Below, piece after piece: positions 35,441-42,378 of a stretch of DNA of 64,000 nucleotides (the stretch's first letter is position 1; every line of letters begins with the position of its first letter). A model generated the notes under the pieces. The model was given only the letters and a program-made list of their open reading frames with translations. It was not told the origin of the DNA and did no database searches. The translations under genes were made by a program, and so were the position numbers. Source of the stretch: CAWDLX01 sp963753485 (GTDB lineage: Bacteria; Actinomycetota; Actinomycetes; Mycobacteriales; Micromonosporaceae); contig CAVWCL010000005.1 in NCBI GenBank assembly GCA_963753485.1, forward strand, positions 1-64,000. The letters are read 5' to 3'.

Positions 35441-36208
35441 GTGGAGGGTCGGTTGGCGGGACGGGTCGCGGTCATCACCGGGGCCGGCAGCGGCATCGGC
35501 CGGGCCACAGCGCGGCGCTTCGGTGCGGAGGGCGCCCGGGTGGTTGCGGTCGACCTCGACGAGGCGAGCGGCATGGCCGCGGCGGATGAGGTTGGCGGCG
35601 CCTTCGTCGCCTGCGACGTGTCCTCGGAGCCGGCGGTGGCCGAGCTCTTCGACAGCGTGGCCACCACCTACGGACGCCTGGACATCGCGTTCAACAACGC
35701 CGGGATCTCGCCGGCCGACGATGACTCGATCCTCACGACCGGGCTGGATGCCTGGGAGCGCGTGCAGCGGGTGAACCTCACGTCGGTCTACCTGTGTTGC
35801 AAGTACGCGATTCCGCACATGCGTCGCCAGGGTAAAGGATCGATCATCAACACGGCGAGCTTCGTCGCGCTGATGGGCGCCGCGACGTCGCAGATCTCGT
35901 ACACCGCGAGCAAGGGCGGCGTACTCGCGATGACCCGCGAGCTCGGCGTGCAGTTCGCCCGGGAGGGCATCCGGGTCAACGCCCTCTGCCCGGGCCCGGT
36001 CGCCACTGCGTTGCTGATGGAGCTGTTCGCCAAGGATCCCGAGCGGGCGGCCCGCCGCCTGGTGCACATCCCGATGGGCCGCTTCGCCGAGCCGGCGGAG
36101 ATCGCGGCGACGGTCGCGTTCCTCGCCAGCGACGACGCCTCGTTCATCACCGCGTCCTCCTTCGTGGTCGATGGCGGGCTGACCGGCGCCTACGTCACGC
36201 CGATGTGA
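35441..36208 (+). CDS. Short-chain dehydrogenase/reductase
   Basis: This 255-residue classical SDR has TGAGSGIG (about 14-21) for NAD(P), NNAGIS near 86 and the catalytic YTASK near 153-157. The Asp after the second strand (VAVDLDEA) suggests NAD preference. It may oxidise the alcohol of gamma-glutamylethanolamide to the aldehyde, a step the pathway needs, but this is inferred from position. GTG 35441 follows AAGGAGG at the right spacing. Confidence 0.88.
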   Translation: MEGRLAGRVAVITGAGSGIGRATARRFGAEGARVVAVDLDEASGMAAADEVGGAFVACDVSSEPAVAELFDSVATTYGRLDIAFNNAGISPADDDSILTTGLDAWERVQRVNLTSVYLCCKYAIPHMRRQGKGSIINTASFVALMGAATSQISYTASKGGVLAMTRELGVQFAREGIRVNALCPGPVATALLMELFAKDPERAARRLVHIPMGRFAEPAEIAATVAFLASDDASFITASSFVVDGGLTGAYVTPM

Positions 36209-36277
36209 GTCTCGCCGGATGTCGATCCGGGCTCTGCTCGTTCGACGGGTGTTCAGGACACCGACGAAGGAGGAGCC

Positions 36278-36970
36278 ATGTCAGACATCACGTACCCGGG
36301 CGACGCCGGCGCCACCACCTACCTGCTCACCGTCCGCGGGGTGGCCGCGACCACCGGCGGCACCGAAGGGCGCAGCCTGCACAACCGCACCGCCGGCGCC
36401 GAGGCGGGTGTGGCCGCGGCCCGGGCGTTGGGCGACCTGAGCCACAACGTCTACTCCGGCCTCACCGACCACAACGCGGGTGAGCTGCTGTTCCTGGACT
36501 TCTGGAACAGCCTCTCCGGCATGGCCCAGTTCTTCGCCGACCCGCAGGTGCAGGCGGGCGGCAACCTGCTGTTCACCAAGCGGGAGGCGCCGGTCTGGGC
36601 GCCCGCCCGGGACTTCGGCTCGTTCCACCTGGCCACGCCGTCCGGTCGCAGCGTGGCCGCGGTCGGGCTGCTGCGCTCGGCGGTGACCACAGTGGAGGAC
36701 GCCGCCCGTGCGTTCCGGGCTTACGCGGCGGTCACCATCAACCGTGCGCGACGGCATGGACTCGTCTCGCACAGCCTCTGGGTGCGGGTGCCCGACCCGG
36801 GCCAGCCGCCGGTCGCCGAGGTCCTCGGCGTCGACACCTGGCTCGACGCCGATGACATGGCGCACCACTACGATCAGAACATCGGCTACGACGAGCTCGG
36901 CCCGGTCCTCGTCGGGACCCCCGACACCTCCGTGTGGCGGGCCGGACAGGGCGACTGGGTCGAGTGGTAA
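36278..36970 (+). CDS. Conserved-looking protein of unknown function in the amine region
   Basis: I do not recognise this 230-residue protein. It is cytosolic, has no signal or membrane helix, and has a good ribosome site (GAAGGAGGAGCC). Two similar stretches, FLDFWNSLSGMAQFFADPQV (about 72-91) and GVDTWLDADDMAHHYDQ, each followed by an aromatic W (APVWAP, TSVWRA), suggest a duplicated alpha/beta barrel like monooxygenase-type ABM domains. Its place between an SDR and a gamma-glutamyl hydrolase suggests a part in the same pathway. Confidence 0.7.
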   Translation: MSDITYPGDAGATTYLLTVRGVAATTGGTEGRSLHNRTAGAEAGVAAARALGDLSHNVYSGLTDHNAGELLFLDFWNSLSGMAQFFADPQVQAGGNLLFTKREAPVWAPARDFGSFHLATPSGRSVAAVGLLRSAVTTVEDAARAFRAYAAVTINRARRHGLVSHSLWVRVPDPGQPPVAEVLGVDTWLDADDMAHHYDQNIGYDELGPVLVGTPDTSVWRAGQGDWVEW

Positions 36971-37032
36971 CCGTCGCTCCGTGACTGAGCATGAGCCGTG
37001 CTCCACAGTGGAGTCGCCGGGCGCGGGTCGGG

Positions 37033-37059
37033 GACCGGGTTGCAGCGCAGGACCCGGTC
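37033..37059 (+). terminator. Inverted repeat before the gamma-glutamyl hydrolase gene
   Basis: GACCGGGT at 37033-37040 pairs with ACCCGGTC at 37052-37059 around an 11-base loop. It could end the transcript from upstream. TACGCT at 37082-37087 may be the -10 for the following gene. Confidence 0.35.
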
Positions 37060-37125
37060 GCCCGGCCCGACCCGGTTCGGATACGCTGGAGCGGCTAGTG
37101 CGCCGGGCCGGAGGAGGTGGGGCTC

Positions 37126-37842
37126 GTGGGTCGTCCGTTGATCGGACTCACCACCTACGCCGAGCCGCAGCGGTTCACCCGTGGCGAGCTGCCGGCGGTC
37201 GGCCTGCCCGCGGCGTACGTGCAGGCGGTGAACACCAGCGGCGGACGCGCGGTGCTCCTTCCCTCCGACGATCCGGGAGCGGACCTGATCGGCCACCTCG
37301 ACGGACTGGTCCTCTGTGGAGGATCCGACCTGGATCCGGCGTACTACGGCGAGCCGCCGCACGAGTCGGTGGTGGTGCGCCAGAGTCGCGACCGGGCCGA
37401 GATGCTCTTCCTGCGGGCAGCGCTCGCCCGTGACCTGCCCGTCCTCGGCGTCTGCCGGGGCCTGCAGCTGATGGCGGTCGAGTACGGCGGGCGGCTGCAC
37501 CAGCACCTGCCCGCCGTGCTCGGTACCGATCTGCACCGGCCAGTCACCGAACCCGGCTACGGCGGCCACGACGTACGAATCGAGCGCGGCTCGCTGGCGG
37601 AGCGGATCCTCGGCGATCGGGTGAGCGTGAACTCCTTCCACCATCAGGGCATCGCCGACTCCGGTCGCCTGGTACCGACCGGGTGGTCGGTCGAGGATGG
37701 GTTGATCGAGGTGGCCGAGGACCCGGAGCACACGTTCGTCTTCGGCGTGCAGTGGCATCCGGAGGACTCGACCGACCACCGGATGTTCGCCGCGCTGGTC
37801 GAGGCGGCCGATGCGGCGCTGTCGGCGGCTCACCGCAGCTGA
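37126..37842 (+). CDS. Class I glutamine amidotransferase-like gamma-glutamyl hydrolase (PuuD type)
   Basis: This 238-residue C26-family hydrolase has the oxyanion region LCGGSDLDPAYYG, the nucleophile elbow LGVCRGLQLMAVEYGG (Cys near 105) and the His-Glu pair GVQWHPEDS. PuuD-type enzymes release glutamate from gamma-glutamyl-GABA and similar products, so this would be the last step of the gamma-glutamylated amine route begun by the GlnA4-like enzyme. GTG 37126 is chosen because GAGGAGGTGGGG lies at the right distance; GTG 37117 overlaps that site. Confidence 0.88.
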   Translation: MGRPLIGLTTYAEPQRFTRGELPAVGLPAAYVQAVNTSGGRAVLLPSDDPGADLIGHLDGLVLCGGSDLDPAYYGEPPHESVVVRQSRDRAEMLFLRAALARDLPVLGVCRGLQLMAVEYGGRLHQHLPAVLGTDLHRPVTEPGYGGHDVRIERGSLAERILGDRVSVNSFHHQGIADSGRLVPTGWSVEDGLIEVAEDPEHTFVFGVQWHPEDSTDHRMFAALVEAADAALSAAHRS

Positions 37843-37911
37843 CGCCACCACCCCCGCGGCTCATGGTGACATCCGCGCGACCGGCCCGGCCCGCCCGCTA
37901 GGCTCGGGCCC

Positions 37912-38784
37912 ATGAGCAGCGAGCGCACCCGCGCACCACGAGCCGCGCTGGCCCCCGGCCGGCTCTCGCCGAGCCGCGACGTGCCCGCCCCGATCGCGCG
38001 GCCGGAGTACGTGGGAAAGAAGGCCCCGACCCGATCGAACCGCACCGTCCAGACGCCGGAGATCATCGACCGGATGCGGGTCGCCGGGCGCCTCGCCGCC
38101 CAGGCCGTCGTCCTCGCCGGCGAGCATTGCAAGCCGGGCGTGAGCACCGACGAGGTCGACCGGGTGGTGCACGAGTTCCTCTGTGACCACGGCGCCTACC
38201 CGTCCACGCTCGGGTACAAGGGTTTCCCGAAGTCGTGCTGCACAAGCCTCAACGAGGTCATCTGTCATGGCATCCCCGACTCCACCGTGATCGAGGACGG
38301 CGACATCGTGAACGTGGACGTCACCGCGTACCTTCACGGCGTGCATGGGGACACCAACCAGACGTTCTGTGTCGGCGAGGTGTCGCCAGAAGCGCGGCAA
38401 CTGGTCGAGCGCACCCGTGCGGCGACCATGCGCGGCATCGCCGCGGTCGCGCCCGGCCGCCAGATCAACGTCATCGGTCGGGTCATCGAGGCCTACGCGA
38501 AACGCTTCGGGTACGGCGTGGTGCGTGACTTCGGCGGCCACGGTATCGGCGAGTCGTTCCACTCCGGCCTGTTCATTCCGCACTACGACAACCCGGGCCT
38601 GTCGGTGTTGATGGAGCCGGGCATGACCTTCACCGTGGAACCGATGATCACCCTCGGCACCCACCAGCACGACCTGTGGAGCGACGGCTGGACGGTGGTC
38701 ACCAAGGACCGGCGGTGGACGGCGCAGTTCGAGCACACGCTCGCGGTCACCGAGACCGGCTACGAGATCCTCACGCTGCCATGA
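37912..38784 (+). CDS. map: Methionine aminopeptidase, type I
   Basis: This enzyme removes the initiator Met from nascent proteins. The metal ligands are in VNVDVTAYLHGVHGDTNQTF (two Asp), FGGHGIGESFH (His), FTVEPM (Glu) and QFEHTL (Glu). An N-terminal extension of about 45 residues ending RPEYVGK is typical of the second actinobacterial type I enzyme (MapB-like). It is 290 residues long. TAGGCT at 37899-37904 lies seven bases before ATG, suggesting leaderless transcription. The stop overlaps the next gene (ATGA). Confidence 0.95.
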   Translation: MSSERTRAPRAALAPGRLSPSRDVPAPIARPEYVGKKAPTRSNRTVQTPEIIDRMRVAGRLAAQAVVLAGEHCKPGVSTDEVDRVVHEFLCDHGAYPSTLGYKGFPKSCCTSLNEVICHGIPDSTVIEDGDIVNVDVTAYLHGVHGDTNQTFCVGEVSPEARQLVERTRAATMRGIAAVAPGRQINVIGRVIEAYAKRFGYGVVRDFGGHGIGESFHSGLFIPHYDNPGLSVLMEPGMTFTVEPMITLGTHQHDLWSDGWTVVTKDRRWTAQFEHTLAVTETGYEILTLP

Positions 38785-39482
38785 GAAGTCGGATCCGGCC
38801 GGACCACCACGCCGACGTGTCCGGGGGCTGGCTACGCGCCGCTGTCTTCGGCGCCATGGACGGGCTGGTCTCCAACATCGGCCTGATCGCCGGCGTCGGC
38901 GGCGGTGGCGTCGGGCCGCGGGCCATCGTGATCACCGGAACCGCCGGCCTGGTGGCCGGCGCGGTGTCGATGGCGCTGGGGGAGTACACCTCGGTGCGCA
39001 CCCAGAGCGAACAGGTCGCGGCCGAGGTCGAGAAGGAGCGCCGCGAGCTCGAGCGCAATCCGGCGATGGAGACCGAGGAGCTGGCCCAGACCTGGATCCG
39101 GCGCGGGCTGCCGGCCGACCTCGCCCGCGAAGTCGCCGCGGTTGTGCACACCAACCCGTCCGAGGCCCTGCGCCTGCACGCCCGGGAAGAGCTCGGCGTC
39201 GACCCGGACGAGCAGCCCAGCCCATGGACCGCGGCGATCTCGTCCTTCCTCTGCTTCGCCGTCGGGGCGCTCATCCCGCTGATGCCCTACGTCCTCGGTG
39301 CCACCGTGCTCTGGCCGTCCCTGCTCGCCGGCGGCGTCGGCCTGTTCGCCGCCGGCGCCCTGGTGGCCCGGTTCACCGGCCGGGCGTGGTGGGCGTCGGG
39401 CCTGCGCCAGCTCGCCCTCGGTGGGCTGGCCGCCGGGGTCACCTACCTCATCGGCCGCCTCATCGGCGGTGGCGCGGTCTGA
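38781..39482 (+). CDS. VIT1/CCC1-family divalent metal transporter
   Basis: This 233-residue protein has about five membrane helices. FGAMDGLVSNIGLIAGV is the conserved first helix of the VIT family, followed by GAVSMALGEYTSVRTQSEQ and a cytoplasmic Glu-rich helical region (about 70-100) that binds metal in family members. It probably exports iron or manganese. The start overlaps the map stop by four bases. Confidence 0.9.
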   Translation: MRSRIRPDHHADVSGGWLRAAVFGAMDGLVSNIGLIAGVGGGGVGPRAIVITGTAGLVAGAVSMALGEYTSVRTQSEQVAAEVEKERRELERNPAMETEELAQTWIRRGLPADLAREVAAVVHTNPSEALRLHAREELGVDPDEQPSPWTAAISSFLCFAVGALIPLMPYVLGATVLWPSLLAGGVGLFAAGALVARFTGRAWWASGLRQLALGGLAAGVTYLIGRLIGGGAV

Positions 39483-39492
39483 GCGGCGTACC

Positions 39493-40212
39493 TCAGCCGC
39501 CGAGCAGGTCGTCGATGTCACCGTCGACCGGTCGGCCGCGCCGGGCCAGCAGCTCCGCCTGCGCCGCGAGCCGCTCGTCGAGCTCGTAGACGTGGGCCGA
39601 GGCCACCCCGACGCGCTTCACCGCGTCGGCGCCGTCGCGGAAGTAGGTCCGGGTGAGCAGCCCGTCGACGACGGCCACGCCCAGGCGGGCCTCGCCGAGC
39701 ACGAGCATCGCCGAGTCGGTCTCGAACCATTCGGCCAGTCGGCGGGCCGTGGCCTGCGCGGTGCGCGCCCGACACCACGCCTCTCGGGCCAGGGACGCGA
39801 AGACGTGCGGCTCGGTGCCGGCCAGCCGGGCCAGGTGGGTGTCGCGCAGCCGCGGCAACCAGGCGTCCGGGTCGTGCAGCGGTCTGGTGGCGAGGTAGCG
39901 ATCGGCGACCAGCGGCCACGAGGTGGTCAGCGTCGCCGCGTGGCGCAGGTACTCCTCGGCCGGCACCACACTGAGGTCGACGATGACCCCGTCAATGCGG
40001 CGGGTGCCGGCGGGCGGCCCGGCACCGGCATGGCGGGTAACCACGACCAGTTCCACGTCGCTCGCGTCGGTGTCGTCACCGTGGGCCAATGACCCGTGTA
40101 CGCCGACCGCCTGCAGGTCCATGCCGTACCGGGTGCGCAGCGCGAACGTGATCTGCTCGGCGACCGCCCAGCGCAGGCTGCCGCCTGCGGGCGAAGGGTG
40201 GTCGGCCGGCAC
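39493..40212 (-). CDS. Nucleotidyltransferase-domain protein (kanamycin nucleotidyltransferase-like)
   Basis: This 239-residue protein has the pol-beta-type motif GVHGSLAHGDDTDASDVELV (about 38-57), in which G-S and the D-x-E pair bind metal and nucleotide, followed by a third acidic strand (VIVDLSVV). The C-terminal helical region resembles KNTase_C of aminoglycoside 4'-nucleotidyltransferases. Chromosomal copies may modify other small molecules, so resistance is not established. It ends ten bases from the VIT gene and starts divergently from the 38-bp array. Confidence 0.75.
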   Translation of the reverse strand: MPADHPSPAGGSLRWAVAEQITFALRTRYGMDLQAVGVHGSLAHGDDTDASDVELVVVTRHAGAGPPAGTRRIDGVIVDLSVVPAEEYLRHAATLTTSWPLVADRYLATRPLHDPDAWLPRLRDTHLARLAGTEPHVFASLAREAWCRARTAQATARRLAEWFETDSAMLVLGEARLGVAVVDGLLTRTYFRDGADAVKRVGVASAHVYELDERLAAQAELLARRGRPVDGDIDDLLGG

Positions 40213-40261
40213 CAGGCCATTCTGGCCTTTCCGCGAACCGCGGCTCCGCTCCGCCCGCCGC

Positions 40262-40267
40262 TACAGT
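40262..40267 (+). promoter_or_regulatory. Candidate -10 box placed for leaderless transcription of the 38-bp array
   Basis: TACAGT matches the actinobacterial TAnnnT -10. Its end lies six bases before the first GTG of the array (40274), so the transcript would begin at or next to that GTG. No clear -35 is seen, which is common for such promoters. Confidence 0.5.
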
Positions 40268-40273
40268 GGGTGT

Positions 40274-40463
40274 GTGACCGCCGACGTACTTCTCTCCGCG
40301 GAGGCGGCATTGTGACCGCCGACGTACTTCTCTCCGCGGAGGCGGCATTGTGACCGCCGACGTACTTCTCTCCGCGGAGGCGGCATTGTGACCGCCGACG
40401 TACTTCTCTCCGCGGAGGCGGCATTGTGACCGCCGACGTACTTCTCTCCGCGGAGGCGGCGTC
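40274..40463 (+). repeat. Five-unit 38-bp tandem array encoding chained 13-residue mini-ORFs
   Basis: Units start at 40274, 40312, 40350, 40388 and 40426; the first four are identical and the fifth differs in its last bases. Each unit starts GTGACC and, read from that GTG, encodes MTADVLLSAEAAL and a stop (AAS at the end of the fifth). Each stop TGA overlaps the next GTG as GTGA, and the last overlaps the HAD gene start as ATGA. Each unit also carries GGAGG seven or eight bases before the next start. The array therefore looks like a chain of reinitiating leader peptides, or a repeatedly duplicated ribosome-binding region. Expression is not shown. Confidence 0.9.
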
Positions 40464-41207
40464 ATGACCGTAGATGCGGTGATCTTCGACTGGGGCGGCA
40501 CGCTGACGCCCTGGAAGGCGCTGGACGGCCGGTCCTGGTGGCGCATCGCCGGCGAGCTGGCCGCGGCCGGCGTGATCCCGGCCGATGAGGTTGAAGCCAC
40601 CGGCGCGCGGTTGTGGCAGGCCGAAGAGGAGCTGTGGCGGCGGGCTCGCGAGGAGCACCGCAGTGGCACCCTGGCCGAGGTGCTGGCCGCCGCCGGACTC
40701 ACACCGGACGAGGCCTTCTACGCCATCCACGACGCCGAGTACGAGTGGGCGACCTATCTCGATCCGGAGGCGCCGGAACTGTTCGCCGGGCTGCGTGAGC
40801 GCGGCATCCGGGTCGGTGTGCTCTCCAATACCGCCTGGACGCGGGCTCAGCACGAGCGCATCTTCGCCCGTGACGGCGTGGACCACCTCCTCGATGGTGC
40901 CGTCTACACCTCTGAGATCGCGTGGACCAAGCCGCATCCGGAGGCCTTCCTGGCCGCGATGCGCGCGGTCGGGGCGAGTGATCCGAGCCGGTGCGTGTTC
41001 GTGGGTGACCGCCCGTTCGACGACATCTTCGGCGCGCGCCAGGTCGGCATGCGGGCGGTTCTGGTGCCGCACAGCGATATTCCGGCTGTCCAGCGTGGAC
41101 ATACGCAGGGCGAGCCGGACGCCGTCGTCCGGCGGCTGGGCGACCTGCTCGGTGTCGTGGATGGTTGGCGAGCCGGGCAGCGCTTCGCTACCGGCGCTCC
41201 AGCCTGA
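40464..41207 (+). CDS. HAD-superfamily hydrolase-like protein
   Basis: This 247-residue HAD-IA-type protein has motif I FDWGGTLTP (Asp 9 nucleophile), motif II VGVLSNTAW, motif III Lys in WTKPHPEAF and motif IV FVGDRPFDDIFGA. In motif I the second acidic residue of D-x-D-G-T is replaced by Gly, so ordinary phosphatase chemistry is uncertain. An alpha-helical cap lies at about 20-95. ATG 40464 immediately follows the fifth 38-bp unit and overlaps its mini-ORF stop. The 3' end overlaps the convergent Ddn-like gene by 20 bases. Confidence 0.9.
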   Translation: MTVDAVIFDWGGTLTPWKALDGRSWWRIAGELAAAGVIPADEVEATGARLWQAEEELWRRAREEHRSGTLAEVLAAAGLTPDEAFYAIHDAEYEWATYLDPEAPELFAGLRERGIRVGVLSNTAWTRAQHERIFARDGVDHLLDGAVYTSEIAWTKPHPEAFLAAMRAVGASDPSRCVFVGDRPFDDIFGARQVGMRAVLVPHSDIPAVQRGHTQGEPDAVVRRLGDLLGVVDGWRAGQRFATGAPA

Positions 41208-41658
41208 AGATGCGCAGCCGGCGCTGCGGCGCCCGGCGCTCGTAGGCGGTGTACGCCGGCCAGGTCCGCAGCAGCAGCTGGCGCAGCCGGGTCCGCTCGG
41301 TGCCGGTGACCAGACGGGCGCGGACCGGGATCCGCTCACCCCTCAGTGTCACCGTGGCCTCCGGCGTCGCCAGCAGGTTGCCCGACCACGCCGGGTGGTG
41401 CGCCTGGCCCCAGTTGGAGCCGATGACCACGAACGCGTCGCCATCGGCCGCGTAGAGCAGCGGATTCGAGCGCGGCTGACCGGTGCGCCGGCCGGTCGTC
41501 GTGATCAGCAGTGACGGCAGATCGCGTTGGCCCAGGGCGACCAGCCGGCCCTTGCTCCACCTGCCGAGCAGGCGGTCCATGGGCACGTACGCGCGGCCAA
41601 CCAAAGCGAACCAGGTCCGGCCGCCGTAGCGGCGAGCCAGCGTGGAGAGGACGGACAC
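41188..41658 (-). CDS. Ddn-like deazaflavin (F420)-dependent nitroreductase-family protein
   Basis: This 156-residue protein of the split beta-barrel DUF385/Ddn family has LLITTTGRRTGQPRSNPLLY and VVIGSNWGQAHHPAWSGNL, the F420-binding stretches. NLLATPEATVTLRGERIPVRA is divided between strands as in family members. Such enzymes use reduced F420 to reduce quinones or nitro compounds. It overlaps the HAD gene tail to tail. The third 62-bp palindrome lies 30 bases upstream of its start. Confidence 0.88.
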   Translation of the reverse strand: MSVLSTLARRYGGRTWFALVGRAYVPMDRLLGRWSKGRLVALGQRDLPSLLITTTGRRTGQPRSNPLLYAADGDAFVVIGSNWGQAHHPAWSGNLLATPEATVTLRGERIPVRARLVTGTERTRLRQLLLRTWPAYTAYERRAPQRRLRIFRLERR

Positions 41659-41688
41659 GCCGACAGTCTCCTCCGCCGCCCTTCCCCC

Positions 41689-41750
41689 GTCGATCTAGGG
41701 CTCACGCATGCCAACAGAGATCGAACCATGTGCATACGCCCTAGATCGAC
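41689..41750. repeat. 62-bp palindromic element, copy 3
   Basis: The same 13-base outer arms and central GAGATCGAA occur as in copies 1 and 2. The right half matches copy 2 at nearly every base while the left inner arm differs. Flanking CTTCCCC and GGGGAAG extend the pairing. Unlike the other copies it lies between two genes in the same direction, downstream of the DUF4439 gene and upstream of the Ddn-like gene. Confidence 0.92.
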
Positions 41751-41767
41751 GGGGAAGGGTCGGGGGG

Positions 41768-42199
41768 TCAGGCCTGGGTGCCGGGGAAGGTGACGGTGGC
41801 CGGGCTGACACCGCCGGTGCGGCGCCACCGGGTGGCCCAGACGGCGCAGTCCACCAGGGCGTTCACAGCGATCTTGCGATCCGCGCCCGAGGTGGCCGCG
41901 AGTGCCGCGTGCCACGCGTGGGCACAGCCGTCCTCCAGGGTCACCGCGAGGCGGATCGCGGATGCCCGGTCGATGACCGGGAACGGCAGCGCGTACGCCG
42001 GGGCGGACGTGGGCGGGGTCGCGGTCGCCGCCACCATGCGGGTCTCCACCGCGTCGCGGCGCGCGCGGTGGGCGGCCTCCGCGGACCGGGCCAGGTCCTG
42101 GCCGGCCTTGTCCAGGTGCGCGCCGACGACGCCGTACCCGAAGATCGCGGCGTGCTCGGCCGCGAGGGCGGTGCCGAGGGCGTCAGTGCTCGCACTCAT
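41768..42199 (-). CDS. Ferritin-like DUF4439 protein
   Basis: This 143-residue helical protein has LAAEHAAIFGYGVVGAHL at the start and EDGCAHAWHAALAAT near residue 100, matching the DUF4439 ferritin-like family. Metal binding is not proven. ATG 42199 overlaps the stop of the repeat-encoded 60-codon frame upstream, so it is likely coupled to the lipoprotein gene at 42375-42863. Confidence 0.82.
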   Translation of the reverse strand: MSASTDALGTALAAEHAAIFGYGVVGAHLDKAGQDLARSAEAAHRARRDAVETRMVAATATPPTSAPAYALPFPVIDRASAIRLAVTLEDGCAHAWHAALAATSGADRKIAVNALVDCAVWATRWRRTGGVSPATVTFPGTQA

Positions 42200-42216
42200 G
42201 GCCTCACCGGGTCTAC

Positions 42217-42378
42217 CTTTCGTTCGCGCTGCGGTGCTCGCACCCGCTCGCTCCTCGCGCTCACCGGGCCAGCCTTTCGTTCGCGCTGCGGTGCTCGCAC
42301 CCGCTCGCTCCTCGCGCTCACCGGGCCAGCCTTTCGTTCGCGCTGCGGTGCTCGCACCCGCTCGCTCCTCGCGCTCAC
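42217..42378 (-). repeat. 57-bp in-frame tandem repeat between two ferritin-like-family genes
   Basis: Two full 57-bp units (42217-42273, 42274-42330) and a third of 48 bases (42331-42378) are nearly identical. On the minus strand they form an open 60-codon frame with 19-residue units starting SARSERVRAPQRER. Its GTG start (42376-42378) overlaps the upstream stop and its TGA overlaps the downstream ATG. The unit resembles a short sequence common in leader regions of Micromonosporaceae (from memory). Whether the peptide is made is unknown. Confidence 0.85.

Noticed and set aside
40274..40463. CRISPR array (regular repeat spacing)
   Set aside because: The units are contiguous with no unique spacers, and no cas genes are near.
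39927..41339. Minus-strand frame of 470 codons containing repeated PPPRREVRRRSQC units
   Set aside because: It runs antisense through the 38-bp array and the HAD gene; the repetition comes from the DNA repeat.
42217..42378. CRISPR or IS end repeats
   Set aside because: Direct in-frame tandem units without spacers, target duplications or transposase.
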